The notes: generated from the letters alone by a model not told the origin. DNA of 64,000 nt from Deltaproteobacteria bacterium (GCA_016182965.1 JACPFM010000074.1:1-64000); one strand, 5' to 3'. Shown: positions 35,132 through 44,004, counted from the stretch's first letter. Made by a program: numbers and translations.

Positions 35132-37315
35132 ATGCACATGCCTCGCTTGCTCATCGTGTCCAACCGCCTACCGGTCACCGTCAAGGTCGACCAGGGCGAG
35201 GTCTCGCTCGCGCGCTCGGCGGGCGGGCTCGCCACCGCGATGCGCGGCCCGCACGAGCGGCTCGACGCGCTGTGGATCGGCTGGCCGGGCGACGTGTCGC
35301 GCCTGACCGACGCGCAACGGCACGCCGCCGACGAGCGCCTCGCCGCCGAGCGCACCGCGCCCGTCCACCTGTCGCAGGCGCAGGTCGCGCGCTATTACGA
35401 CGGGTTCTCCAACGCGGTGCTCTGGCCGCTGTTCCACTACCTCGCCGACAAGGTGGAGCTCGACGCGCGGCGGGACTGGGAGGTCTACGCCGAGGTCAAC
35501 GATCGCTTCGCGCGCGCGGTCGTCGAGCGGTGGCGCCCGGGCGACTTCATCTGGGTGCACGACTACCAGCTGATGCTCCTGCCGCAGATGCTCCGCGAGC
35601 GCCTGCCCGACGCGCGCATCGGCTTCTTCCTCCACATCCCGTTTCCCTCGTCGGAGCTGTTCCGCATCCTCCCGTGGCGCGAGCAGATCCTCCGCGGCAT
35701 GCTCGGCGCGGATCTCGTCGGGTTCCACACCGCGTCGTTCCGCCACAACTTCGCGAACTCGGCGGCGCGCGTGCTCGGCGTCGAGCCCGAGGTCGACGTG
35801 GTGCAGCACGAAGGGCGCGCGGTGCGACTCGGCGTGCACCCGATCGGCATCGACGTCGCGGAGTTCGCGCGCCTCGCCAACGATCCGGGGGTCCTCGCGC
35901 ACGCGCAGCAGATCCGCCGCGAGACCGGCGGGCGCACGCTGGTCCTCGGCGTCGATCGCTTCGACTACACCAAGGGCCTGCCGCGACGCATGCTCGCGTT
36001 GGAGCGTCTGTTCGAGCGCGGTCCGCACCTGCGCAAGAAGGTGCGGCTGGTGCAGCTCGCGGTGCCGACGCGCGAACGGGTCGACGCCTACGCGGAGCTG
36101 CGCCGGCACGTCAACGAGCTGGTCGGCCGCATCAACGCCCAGTACGGCTCGGTCGGCGGCGTCCCCATCCACCTGCTCCACCGATCGGTGCCGCCGGACT
36201 ACGTCGTCGCGCTGTACCTCGCGGCCGACGTGATGATGGTCACCCCGCTGCGCGACGGCATGAACCTCGTCGCCAAGGAGTTCGTCGCGTCACGCGTCGA
36301 CGGCGCCGGCGCGCTGGTGCTCAGCGAGTTCGCCGGCGCGGCCGACGAGCTCAGCGACGCCCTGCTGGTGAACCCGTACGACATCGACTCGGTCGCTTCG
36401 ACCCTGCAGCGCGCGATCCTCATGTCGCCCGCCGAGCAGCACGCGCGCATGCGCGCGCTCCGCGCGCAGGTCGAGGCGAACGACGTCCACGCCTGGGCCA
36501 GGAGGTTCCTCGACGATCTCGCGCTCGAGGACCCGCGCAGGCCGCGGCCGTCGCTCGCGTCCGCGCCCGCGAAGCTCGCCGACGAGATCGCCGCATCGCA
36601 GTACCTCGAGCTGCTCCTCGACTACGACGGCACGCTCATGCCGCTGGCGCGCACGCCCGATCAGGCGCAGCCGGACGACGCGTTGCGCGCGCTGCTCCGC
36701 GCCCTCGCGGAGCGCCCGCGTACGCGCGTCAACCTGGTGAGCGGTCGCAAGCGCGACAACATGGACGCGTTCTTCGGCGAGCTGCCGATCGCCATGCACG
36801 CGGAGCACGGGTTCTGGTTCAAGCCGCGCGGCGGCGCGTGGGCCGCGGCGGGCGACGCCAACCCCCCGTGGAAGGACGAGGCGCGCGCGATCATGGATCG
36901 CCTCGCCGCCCGCACCGGCGGCGCCTTCGTCGAGGAGAAGGCCGTGTCGCTCGCGTGGCACTACCGCCGCGTCGACGCCGAGCTGGCCAGCGTGCGCCTG
37001 CGCGAGCTGCGCTACCTCCTGCGCGATCTCGCGGACGTGCATCGGCTCGAGGTCCTCTCGGGCTCCAAGGTCCTCGAGCTGCGGCCGGCGGGCGTGAACA
37101 AGGGCCTCGCGGTCGCCCGCGCCCGCGCCGACGCGCCGCCCGGCGCCCGGCTGGTTGCCATCGGCGACGATCGCACCGACGAGGATCTGTTCACCGCGCT
37201 CCCGGAGGGGTCGATCGCCATCCACGTGGGCCGCGGCGACACCATCGCGCGCTACCGCCTGGAATCGCCGGAGGAGGTCCGCGCGCTGCTCGAGGCGCTC
37301 GTGCACGGGTCGTGA
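35132..37315 (+). CDS. Bifunctional trehalose-6-phosphate synthase/phosphatase (OtsA-OtsB fusion)
   Basis: The 727-residue protein carries both steps of the OtsAB pathway. Residues about 1-470 are a GT20 trehalose-6-phosphate synthase (LIVSNRLPV, GWPGD, HDYQLMLLP, FFLHIPFPSSE, DRFDYTKG, TPLRDGMNLVAKEF). Residues about 480-727 are a HAD-type trehalose-6-phosphate phosphatase (DYDGTL with the nucleophile Asp, SGRKRDN, HAEHGFW, GDDRTDED). Trehalose serves stress protection and, in myxobacteria, development. Start at ATG 35132 (a second ATG at 35138 is possible). The MYXO-CTERM-like gene begins 23 bases after it. Confidence 0.94.
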   Translation: MHMPRLLIVSNRLPVTVKVDQGEVSLARSAGGLATAMRGPHERLDALWIGWPGDVSRLTDAQRHAADERLAAERTAPVHLSQAQVARYYDGFSNAVLWPLFHYLADKVELDARRDWEVYAEVNDRFARAVVERWRPGDFIWVHDYQLMLLPQMLRERLPDARIGFFLHIPFPSSELFRILPWREQILRGMLGADLVGFHTASFRHNFANSAARVLGVEPEVDVVQHEGRAVRLGVHPIGIDVAEFARLANDPGVLAHAQQIRRETGGRTLVLGVDRFDYTKGLPRRMLALERLFERGPHLRKKVRLVQLAVPTRERVDAYAELRRHVNELVGRINAQYGSVGGVPIHLLHRSVPPDYVVALYLAADVMMVTPLRDGMNLVAKEFVASRVDGAGALVLSEFAGAADELSDALLVNPYDIDSVASTLQRAILMSPAEQHARMRALRAQVEANDVHAWARRFLDDLALEDPRRPRPSLASAPAKLADEIAASQYLELLLDYDGTLMPLARTPDQAQPDDALRALLRALAERPRTRVNLVSGRKRDNMDAFFGELPIAMHAEHGFWFKPRGGAWAAAGDANPPWKDEARAIMDRLAARTGGAFVEEKAVSLAWHYRRVDAELASVRLRELRYLLRDLADVHRLEVLSGSKVLELRPAGVNKGLAVARARADAPPGARLVAIGDDRTDEDLFTALPEGSIAIHVGRGDTIARYRLESPEEVRALLEALVHGS

Positions 37316-37338
37316 TCGCCGGGTAGGCTCCAGCGGTG

Positions 37339-39162
37339 ATGCGCCGCGTCCTCCCGTTCGTCGCCCTGTCGCTGTGGTCTTCGTCGCTGGCGGCGGCCCC
37401 GCTCCTGCCCGGGCCCTCGCAGCCCGGTCACGACGCGCCGCTGGCGAAGCTCGTCGACGGCTATCAGCGCCAGCAGGACGTCTTCGCGACCGCGGAGTTG
37501 GGCATCTCGCTCAACCCTTGGATCAAGCCCGAGGCGATCGCCGGGGTCCGCGCGTTCTTCGCGCAGGACGCCGAGCGCGATTTCAGAGCGTTCTCGGGCA
37601 AGCACCCGTTCGAGGTGGTCGAGCGCTTCAACGAGCACGAGGACCTCGGCAACTTCGGCGGGGTCGCGTCGGTCGGCGTGGCGGCGCGCTTCCTCACGCT
37701 CAAGAAGCAGGGCGCGCCGGCGGCGGAGATCGCCCGCGCGCGCGACGCGGTCGTCCGCGCCGCGCGCGGGTGGATCGTCTACGGCTCGATCGGCGGCCCC
37801 GGCGTGGTCGCGCGCGGCGTCCGCCGCGTCACGCCGCTCGATCCCTCGTGGCCGCCGATCCCGGGTACGGCTCCCGAGCTGGTCCCGCTGAAGGACGCGT
37901 CGGGGCAGCCGCTGCCGAAGGGCAAGACGGCGACGTGGCGCGCGCCGGTCGCCAAGGGCTTCGACGGGTGGATCTGGGTCGACGACACCAGCAAGGACCA
38001 GGTGATCGGCTACGCGCTGGCGACCGCCTGGCTGTGGGACGCGCTGAAGGACGATCCGGAGGCGCCCGCCGGGCTCGCCGACGAGCTCGCGCGGCCCTTG
38101 GTCGCCTTCGCGCGCGCGCTGATGAAGGTGGCGCCGGAGAAGGGGGTCGACATGTGCGCGCGCGACGCGGACGGTCGGCTCACGACCTTCGGCGATCTCA
38201 ACGCGCGCCTGATCGCCAAGGGCGGCGACGCGCTCCCCGAGGACTCGCCGCTCCGGAACGGGTTCAACGCGGCGCTCGGCTCGGCGATCATCCGCGCCGC
38301 GTTCCACGTGTCCGGCGAGCGCGACATCGGCGAGTTCTACTACCAGGACCTCGTGGGCAAGCGCGACTGGCCGGCCGCGATCGCGAAGAACGCCGGCGCG
38401 ATCTTCCTCGGTACGCGCACCAACTTCTCGAACGTGAACATGCTGGCGATGGCGCTCGCGCTGCTCGGCCGGGTCGAGACCGATCCGTACGTGCGCGGGC
38501 AGCTCTCGAGCGCGCTGCGCTCCCAGTTCTGGGACGTCGGCAGCGACCGCGACGTCTCGCACGTGAAGCAGGCGTGGTTCGACGCGATCTACGGCGCCTA
38601 CGGCCCGACCCCGCCGGCCGAGCTGCGCGCGCGGGTGACCGAGCAGCTGTCCGGCTTCCAGCCGGCGCCGGCGATGCAGCGCGATCGGGTCAACTGCGAC
38701 GAGGCCGAGATCGCGGCGGGGAGCTGCCTCGCGATCGACGGCAAGACGACGATCGCGCTGGCGACCACGCCGGGGCACAACGGAGGACTGGTCGCGAAGA
38801 CGATCGTGCCGATGTCGATCCGGCCGGATACGGACTTCGCGTGGCGGTCCGATCCATCTTCGGTGAACGACGGGCCGGCGAATCGCATGAACCCGGGGGG
38901 CGACGTGCTCGCCGCCTATTGGCTCGGGCGGTCGTGCGATCTCGATGACGCGCAGCGGAACGTCTCGCCGTTCGGGCGCGCGGCGCTGCCGTACACGCGG
39001 ACGACGCCGGGCGAGGAGACGGACGCCGGGGCCGACGCGGGCGCGAACGCCGCGCCTGCGGACGACGAGGGTGGGTGCGGGTGTCGGGTCGGGGCGCGAG
39101 GGGCGCCGATGAGCGTGATGGTGCTTGCGGTGGTGGTGGCGCTGCTGCGTCGGCGGCGCTGA
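37339..39162 (+). CDS. Secreted protein with MYXO-CTERM-like sorting tail
   Basis: The 607-residue product has a signal peptide (LPFVALSLWSSSLAA), a long helical soluble domain with no recognised family, a region with C-D-E-A-E-I-A-A-G-S-C, an Asp/Ala-rich linker, and a C-terminal tail of G-G-C-G-C, a hydrophobic stretch (MSVMVLAVVVALL) and R-R-R-R. This tail matches the MYXO-CTERM sorting signal (Cys, membrane span, Arg cluster). The protein should be processed and lipid-anchored at the cell surface. It starts 23 bases after the trehalose gene; a functional link is not shown. A GTG three bases earlier is an alternative start. Confidence 0.83.
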   Translation: MRRVLPFVALSLWSSSLAAAPLLPGPSQPGHDAPLAKLVDGYQRQQDVFATAELGISLNPWIKPEAIAGVRAFFAQDAERDFRAFSGKHPFEVVERFNEHEDLGNFGGVASVGVAARFLTLKKQGAPAAEIARARDAVVRAARGWIVYGSIGGPGVVARGVRRVTPLDPSWPPIPGTAPELVPLKDASGQPLPKGKTATWRAPVAKGFDGWIWVDDTSKDQVIGYALATAWLWDALKDDPEAPAGLADELARPLVAFARALMKVAPEKGVDMCARDADGRLTTFGDLNARLIAKGGDALPEDSPLRNGFNAALGSAIIRAAFHVSGERDIGEFYYQDLVGKRDWPAAIAKNAGAIFLGTRTNFSNVNMLAMALALLGRVETDPYVRGQLSSALRSQFWDVGSDRDVSHVKQAWFDAIYGAYGPTPPAELRARVTEQLSGFQPAPAMQRDRVNCDEAEIAAGSCLAIDGKTTIALATTPGHNGGLVAKTIVPMSIRPDTDFAWRSDPSSVNDGPANRMNPGGDVLAAYWLGRSCDLDDAQRNVSPFGRAALPYTRTTPGEETDAGADAGANAAPADDEGGCGCRVGARGAPMSVMVLAVVVALLRRRR

Positions 39163-39201
39163 AAGCGCGAGCGCTCGGCGCATAGCGAAAGGTGCTGGCT
39201 C

Positions 39202-40410
39202 TCAGAGCTCCGGCTCGGGCTCGTCGTCCGGCAACGGCGGTCCGCCATCGCCGGCGGGCGGCTCTGCGTCGGGCGGTGGCGGCGGAGGCTCCGGACCGTC
39301 ACAACGATTCGGCTTCCATACGACGATTTCCCCGCCGCTCCCGCCCCAAGCTCCGGCGATGACGCCGGTCTCGCCGATTCGCGAGGCCTGCGCTTGCTCT
39401 CTCGGCGCGCCGGGCGGCAGCGGGAGGTGGACGACTTCGCCGGCTTGCCACACGAACGGCGCACGCGCGGTGACGTCGACCCCGACCACCTGGCCCGAGC
39501 CGTTGACGTCGTTCGGATGCAAGGTCCCGAGCACCGTCAACACGCCAGCCCGCCAGTGGAACGGCTTCGTGTCGGCGCCGAACCCGATGAAGCCGACCAG
39601 GTCGCCCGCGTTCCCGAGCCCGCTGACTCTCCCCTCCAGGCCCAGCGACGCCGTCGGCTCGATCACCCTCGTGCCGTCCCAGAAGAACGGGCTCTCCCTG
39701 TCGCCGAGCGGGCTGGCGATCCACTTGCCGCCCGCCACGTCCCCGCGCGTGTCGAGGCGCAAGGAGCCTTCGACGACGCGCAAGCCCACGTCGATGCGCT
39801 CGTCGTCGCGGAACACCACGGCGCGCTCGCCGACGGTCGCCACGATGTTGTCGTCGTCGTTGAAGTCGCTGGCGAAGCCGAGCCCGAGATCGGCGGGCGT
39901 TCCCTCGCCCCTCCAGAGGAAGACGTGCGTCACGCCGTCCTCGCGCGCGAACGTGCCCGCGACGTGTCCACGATCGTTGATGAACGAGTTGTGGATGTTC
40001 ACCGCGCCCTCCGGCGTCGCGAGCGGCCGCGGCTCGAACGTGTCCCATCGATAGAGGCGCGGATCGCTGATCGGGCCGCCGTCCTCCGTCTTGAGCCCGC
40101 CGACGCCGATGATCGTGCCGTGACGATTCATGCGTGCCGCGATGGCGTTCCCACCCGCGGGCGGCTGCAGATCGTGCCGGCTTCCGTCCCACACCCACGC
40201 GCCGACGGCCCCGAAGCTCGTCACCAACACACGCCCGGCGTCGTCGATGTCCGTGATCCCCGCCTGGCTGTCCTCGGGCAGCAGCGTCGCCGAGTAGCAC
40301 TCGGCCCGCAGCCTGGGGTCGACCGTCTGTCGCTGCTCTCGATCGCGCGACGTCGTCGCGCACGAGCTCGCGAGGAAGATCGTCGCGATGGGCCAGGAGA
40401 TCCGCTTCAT
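39202..40410 (-). CDS. Lipoprotein with HAF-type beta-propeller repeats
   Basis: The 402-residue protein has a lipobox at LASSC (Cys17) and repeated units with the pattern D-x-x-G-x-V-x-G, aromatic, W, G-x-x-x-D-L (such as DIDDAGRVLVTSFG, NRHGTIIGVGG, NDRGHVAGTFA, FVWQAGEVVHLPL), characteristic of extracellular HAF-repeat proteins. These likely form a beta-propeller. The C-terminus is Pro/Asp/Glu-rich. The ATG at 40410 fits the signal peptide. It is convergent with the MYXO-CTERM gene. Confidence 0.78.
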   Translation of the reverse strand: MKRISWPIATIFLASSCATTSRDREQRQTVDPRLRAECYSATLLPEDSQAGITDIDDAGRVLVTSFGAVGAWVWDGSRHDLQPPAGGNAIAARMNRHGTIIGVGGLKTEDGGPISDPRLYRWDTFEPRPLATPEGAVNIHNSFINDRGHVAGTFAREDGVTHVFLWRGEGTPADLGLGFASDFNDDDNIVATVGERAVVFRDDERIDVGLRVVEGSLRLDTRGDVAGGKWIASPLGDRESPFFWDGTRVIEPTASLGLEGRVSGLGNAGDLVGFIGFGADTKPFHWRAGVLTVLGTLHPNDVNGSGQVVGVDVTARAPFVWQAGEVVHLPLPPGAPREQAQASRIGETGVIAGAWGGSGGEIVVWKPNRCDGPEPPPPPPDAEPPAGDGGPPLPDDEPEPEL

Positions 40411-41039
40411 GTTCGCCCCCTTCGTCGCCGCGGCCGATGCACGGGCCATCGGCGACGTAGGGTCGAGGCTGCAACGTACGCGCCGGCCCGCCGCTCGGCG
40501 TCGCGAGGCAACGCGGCGACGATCGATGCGCGACGCGTGCTCGACGATCGACCGCGGCCGCGCGCGCCTGGTCCGCGAGAGAGCACCGCGGCGCGGCCGG
40601 AGTGCGTCACCGTGCGTCGCACTTTACCTGTGCGATACAGGGGCTCTATTCCGTGCCCCGTCTGGTGAGGCGTCATGACCGCGCACGGCTTCTCGCTGAG
40701 CCCGTCGCGGCTCCTCTGGACGCGCCCGAGCGGCAGGTCCGTAGGGAAGCCGAGCACGGCGTCTTGCCGCAGCGCTCGCCGTCAGGGCTCGACCTTGGGA
40801 GGGTCGCGATGCGGATGCTCGGGCTCGACCGCGACGTTTCGTCGCGGCAGCATTCGTTCGGCAGCGACGGTCAGTGTCGCCATCGCGGCCGTCGAGCAGG
40901 CGCTCGTCGGCGCGACGTCGGCGAGTCGCGGTCGCTCGTCGAGGTGCGATTCTCCGGCCAACCCGGGAAGGATCACGACTGCTGCTCCTGACGGAGGCCT
41001 GAGTTGCCGTCCGGGATCTCGTTTGTTCCTCTTCGTTCC
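40411..41039. other. Gap without a convincing gene
   Basis: In this 629-base gap I find no gene with a good start. The minus strand from about 40976 down to 40782 reads a 64-residue protein-like sequence (from VILPGLAGESHLDERPRLAD to PHRDPPKVEP) with GC-rich third positions, perhaps a gene remnant or small gene. The plus strand at 40623-40650 has TTTACCTGTGCGATACAGG, less GC-rich than its surroundings. Promoters for both flanking divergent genes must lie here. Confidence 0.45.
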
Positions 41040-41630
41040 ATGGGGCAGAGCACGCGCGTCGCCGTTCTCGCGGGTGCGTGCATCGCGTCGCTGGCAGCGC
41101 CCGCGTCCGCGCAGGACGACGACGAGCGTCCGGCTGCCGCGCTCGGCGGCGCGGCCGCATCGGCGGCGGCCGAGGCGCCGAGGCACCCGGCGAGCCCGCC
41201 GAAGCGAGTCTGGTACGGATGGCAGACGCTGACGATGGACGGCCTCTCGGTCGCCGTTCCGATAACGCTCGCGGCCGCCAAATCGGACGCCGCCGCGTAT
41301 GCGTTCGGCGGCTTCTATCTCTTCGGTCCCGCGGTGGTGCACTGGACGCACGAGAACGTCGGCACCGGCTTCGCGAGCGTGGGCGTCCGCGTCGGGTCAC
41401 CGTTGGTCGGCCTGCTCGCCGGGTGCGCGGTGTCGTGCGGCGGGCGGGGCGATTACGAAGCGGCCTTCGCGGGGCTGTTCCTCGGGTACGCCGCCGCGGT
41501 GGTGCTCGACGCGGCGGCGTTCGCATGGGAGGACCCGGAGCCGCAACGCTACGGCGCTCGGCCGACGATCACGCCGACGGCGTCGATCCACCGCGGCGGC
41601 GGCACGTTCGGGCTCGTCGGTTCGTTCTGA
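41040..41630 (+). CDS. Envelope protein of unknown function, 196 aa
   Basis: A signal peptide (TRVAVLAGACIASLAAPASA) is followed by a short Ala-rich linker and a domain with several hydrophobic segments (ITLAAAKSDAAAYAFGGFYLFGPAVV, VGSPLVGLLAGCAVSC, AAFAGLFLGYAAAVVLDAAAF). It ends in SF. It is probably an inner-membrane or envelope protein with three spans; similar uncharacterised proteins are common in myxobacteria. ATG 41040 is preferred to 41004 because it gives a compact signal peptide. Confidence 0.68.
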   Translation: MGQSTRVAVLAGACIASLAAPASAQDDDERPAAALGGAAASAAAEAPRHPASPPKRVWYGWQTLTMDGLSVAVPITLAAAKSDAAAYAFGGFYLFGPAVVHWTHENVGTGFASVGVRVGSPLVGLLAGCAVSCGGRGDYEAAFAGLFLGYAAAVVLDAAAFAWEDPEPQRYGARPTITPTASIHRGGGTFGLVGSF

Positions 41631-41733
41631 TTCTACCGAGGTCGCGCCGGTGACGTCTGCCGGAGCACGGTCGAGCAGCCTCCGGACTCGAGCGCAAGTG
41701 CGTGCGGAACGGGTGCGCTACGCTTACATCGCC

Positions 41734-42309
41734 ATGGCCACGCCGAATCGACGACGCGCCACGCTCGCGGACATCCTCCCGTTCCTCGCGCGCGAAGAGC
41801 AGGTCGAGCTGGTCGACGGCGAGATCGTTCCGCGCGCCATGCCGAGCGCGTCGCACGGCGCGACTCAGCTCGGGTTCGGCGACGTTCTCGGGCCGTTCCG
41901 GCGCCGCGCCGGCGATCCGCGCGGCCCGGGGGGGTGGTGGATCTTCAGCGAGCTCGACGTCCACTACGAGCAGACCGACGAGGTCTTCCGCCACGACGTG
42001 TGCGGCTATCGTCGCGACCGCCACGCCGAGCGGCCGAGCGGCGCGGTCGTGTCGGCGCGTCCGGATTGGGTCTGCGAGATCCTCTCGACCAACCGCAGGC
42101 GCGCCTTCATCGAGAAGCAGCGCACGCTCCACCGCCACGCGGTGCCGCACTACTGGCTGTTCGACCCCGATGCCGAGGTGCTGAGCGTGCTGCGGTGGAG
42201 CGAGCCGGGGTACGTCGTCATCTTGAACGCGGGGGCCGGCGAGACGGTGCGCGCCGAGCCCTTCGACGCGATCGAGATCGTGGTCGACGAGCTGCTCGGG
42301 AAGGACTGA
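41734..42309 (+). CDS. Uma2-family (DUF820) restriction-endonuclease-like protein
   Basis: The 191-residue protein has the Uma2 plan: an opening R-A-T-L-A-D-I-L, E-L-V-D-G-E-I-V-P, H-G, then the PD-(D/E)XK-like core with R-H-D-V-C-G-Y-R, R-P-D-W-V-C-E-I-L-S and a later K-Q-R-T-L/Y. In the family the D, the E of EILS and a Lys form the nuclease site; biochemical function in cells is unproven. These genes are strongly multiplied in myxobacteria and cyanobacteria, usually as single genes. A hairpin lies 51 bases after the stop. Confidence 0.88.
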   Translation: MATPNRRRATLADILPFLAREEQVELVDGEIVPRAMPSASHGATQLGFGDVLGPFRRRAGDPRGPGGWWIFSELDVHYEQTDEVFRHDVCGYRRDRHAERPSGAVVSARPDWVCEILSTNRRRAFIEKQRTLHRHAVPHYWLFDPDAEVLSVLRWSEPGYVVILNAGAGETVRAEPFDAIEIVVDELLGKD

Positions 42310-42360
42310 CGTCGCGCGAGCTCGTGGTCGACAAGGACCGTCTTCTCGACGTCTTGGGGC

Positions 42361-42379
42361 GGTGAGCGAGAAGCTCACC
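42361..42379 (+). terminator. Hairpin after the Uma2 gene
   Basis: GGTGAGC (42361-42367) and GCTCACC (42373-42379) form a perfect seven-base stem with a five-base loop, 51 bases after the stop. It is followed by GGCGTTTCCCC, so there is only a short T-run. A possible terminator. Confidence 0.45.
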
Positions 42380-42687
42380 GGCGTTTCCCCTCCTGTTCGC
42401 CGTTGCCCTCGGGGTGTTCTTCTCGGTCTTCCATGTTTCGCGCCTCCACGGGGCGGTAGCTGGTCGAAGCGTCTGCGGCAGATTCCAGGATCGAGTTTTC
42501 ATAGAGAGTAGTCGGCTGCGCGAGCGCGTTCACGACCGCGCCGCCTGCCGCGACCTTGCGGCACGTTCGCGTAGCCGGAGATGGACGGAGCCGCTGCGCG
42601 GGCGCGACCTATGGGCAAAGAGCGCCGTCGCGACCGGCGGGCGGCGAGCGCGTGGCCCCTCGCGATGCCGCGCTGGCGCGGATGCGG
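42380..42687. other. Intergenic region without a recognised gene
   Basis: This stretch between the hairpin and the end of the nucleotidyltransferase gene shows no coding pattern. Around 42412-42520 it is less GC-rich than the neighbourhood (for example GTTTTCATAGAGAGTAG near 42495). I see no RNA gene or repeat in it. Confidence 0.5.
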
Positions 42688-43209
42688 TCACTGCGTGCGA
42701 GGCCGCCGTCGTTTGCGCTTCGCCGGCGCACGCTTCCTCGCTGGGGAGCGCGGCGGCGCGTGCGCTTCGAGCATCGCGACGTCGAGGAGGTCCTTCGGGC
42801 GCCCTGCGGCGAGCTTGTTGGCGAGCAGCGCGGCGCGCCCGATCACATACAGAGGTGCTGCCTCGAAGCGCGCCTCGACGCGGCTCGCCCACGCGGTGCG
42901 GAACGAAACGCCATCGATCCCGGTGAGGACGTCGATGCGCCAAGGCTTGCGACCGAGCATGAAGATGCGATCGGGACGCGCGAGCTCCTCCACGGCCGGC
43001 GCGACGGCACCGAAACCGAAGTCGACGAGCGCTTCACGGAGTCGACGCGCGTTTACGACCGTCGGCTCCACGAAGACGTCGAGGTCCTCCGTCAGCCGCG
43101 GCTCTCCGTGCCCCGCCACCGCGTGGCCGCCGACGAGGACGAAGCGCACGCGACGGGCGATCAGCGCACACAAGAACTCGCTCCAATCGCGATTCAGCTC
43201 GATCTTCAC
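42688..43209 (-). CDS. MNT/AbiEii-like nucleotidyltransferase (pair 2)
   Basis: This 173-residue relative of the protein at 34619 has L-V-G-G-H-A-V-A-G-H-G, L-T-E-D-L-D-V with the catalytic Asp pair, and A-G-R-P-K-D-L-L-D-V-A-M-L, followed by a Lys/Arg-rich tail. A GTG at 43209 preceded by GGGAG is used as start; the frame stays open upstream but that sequence encodes the partner in another frame. It overlaps the upstream small gene by about 175 bases if the latter runs to its own stop. Confidence 0.83.
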   Translation of the reverse strand: MKIELNRDWSEFLCALIARRVRFVLVGGHAVAGHGEPRLTEDLDVFVEPTVVNARRLREALVDFGFGAVAPAVEELARPDRIFMLGRKPWRIDVLTGIDGVSFRTAWASRVEARFEAAPLYVIGRAALLANKLAAGRPKDLLDVAMLEAHAPPRSPARKRAPAKRKRRRPRTQ

Positions 43210-43408
43210 CGAACCACTCCCTGCGCAGCCGTTCGACGCCGGAGATCCGCTCCTCGAATGACATCGCCGCGACGTCGTCCCGGTCGAAGCGCTCGGCCTC
43301 CTCGAAGCTCCCCGCGGTGCGGAAGACGAGCTCAGTCGGCTCACGGCCCGCTCCGCCCCTGAAGTGCGGTCGCGCACGCGCGCTCTTCGGCGAGGGACGT
43401 TCCTTCAC
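43034..43408 (-). CDS. Small partner protein of nucleotidyltransferase pair 2, extended C-terminus
   Basis: The protein starts with GTG at 43408 and holds A-G-S-F-E-E-A-E-R-F-D and A-A-M-S-F-E-E-R-I-S-G-V-E-R-L-R, then R-L-E-R-V-L. In pair 1 the comparable protein ends at the nucleotidyltransferase start. Here no stop occurs there and the frame continues about 58 codons into the nucleotidyltransferase gene as Arg/Gly-rich sequence to 43034. Either the overlap is real or an upstream stop was lost. The first 65 residues are well supported, the tail is not. Confidence 0.6.
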   Translation of the reverse strand: MKERPSPKSARARPHFRGGAGREPTELVFRTAGSFEEAERFDRDDVAAMSFEERISGVERLRREWFGEDRAESRLERVLVCADRPSRALRPRRRPRGGGARRAAADGGPRRLRGADGRKRASTP

Positions 43409-43531
43409 GGCGGAAGACTAGCACGATGAGCTCCTTCGTAGCCTCGTCCGTTCCTGCGATGGGGCGAGTGGCGCGCGGTCACGTGCCATCGAGCTCGCCG
43501 GGCGACGTTGTCGAAGATCGATCGCGTGATC

Positions 43532-43592
43532 GCGCGCCCGCGCCCGCGCCCGCGCGCGAGCCCGAGCCCGCGCCCGCGCCCGCGCCCGAGCT
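43532..43592. repeat. Hexanucleotide GCGCCC/GAGCCC array
   Basis: CGCGCCCGCGCCCGCGCCC and CGAGCCCGAGCCCG-type six-base units run for about 60 bases in an intergenic region. A purer array of the same kind lies at 61032-61136. It is low-complexity DNA with no coding support. Confidence 0.75.
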
Positions 43593-43702
43593 CGACCCTG
43601 CACGTGCGCTTGCGCCTTCCCTCGACAGGGCGGGCCGTCGGCTCGCCCTTTCAACGGTAGGCGCGAGCCTCACGAGCGGAGTGACCTCCGGCGATCAGCG
43701 CA

Positions 43703-43835
43703 GCGGCGTTGGCCCTCTCGAAATCTCGTTTGGGACAGGCCCGCCCCAGCCTGCGCCGACGTGGTGAGCGGATGGCGCGACAACGGTTGGGCCACCGTGA
43801 GGCCGTCCACGAGATTTCGAGAGGGCCAACGCCGC
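43703..43835. repeat. 27-bp perfect inverted repeat with 79-bp loop
   Basis: The 27 bases at 43703-43729 (GCGGCGTTGGCCCTCTCG followed by AAATCTCGT) recur perfectly inverted at 43809-43835. The 79 bases between them encode nothing recognisable. Outside the core, GATCAGCGC (43693-43701) and its complement (43843-43851) extend the symmetry with small offsets. The whole unit is about 160 bases, the size of a MITE or a large cruciform/terminator. It sits in a 596-base gene-free region (43409-44004). No transposase gene is adjacent. Confidence 0.85.
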
Positions 43836-44004
43836 GGAGCGAGCGCTGATCGTGGTCCCGGAGCGAGCCCCCGACTCGCGCCCCATGCGGCAAACACGAG
43901 ACCTGCCGGGATCGCGCGCCAGCGCGAGCCCCTATCTACCCAATCAGGACGCAGCGGAAGCGGCGCCACTGGACGCGCGGGCCGTCAGACGCCACGAAGT
44001 GAGG

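Noticed and set aside
43703..43835. A complete insertion sequence
   Set aside because: The segment between the arms is only 79 bases and encodes no transposase; no target duplication is visible.
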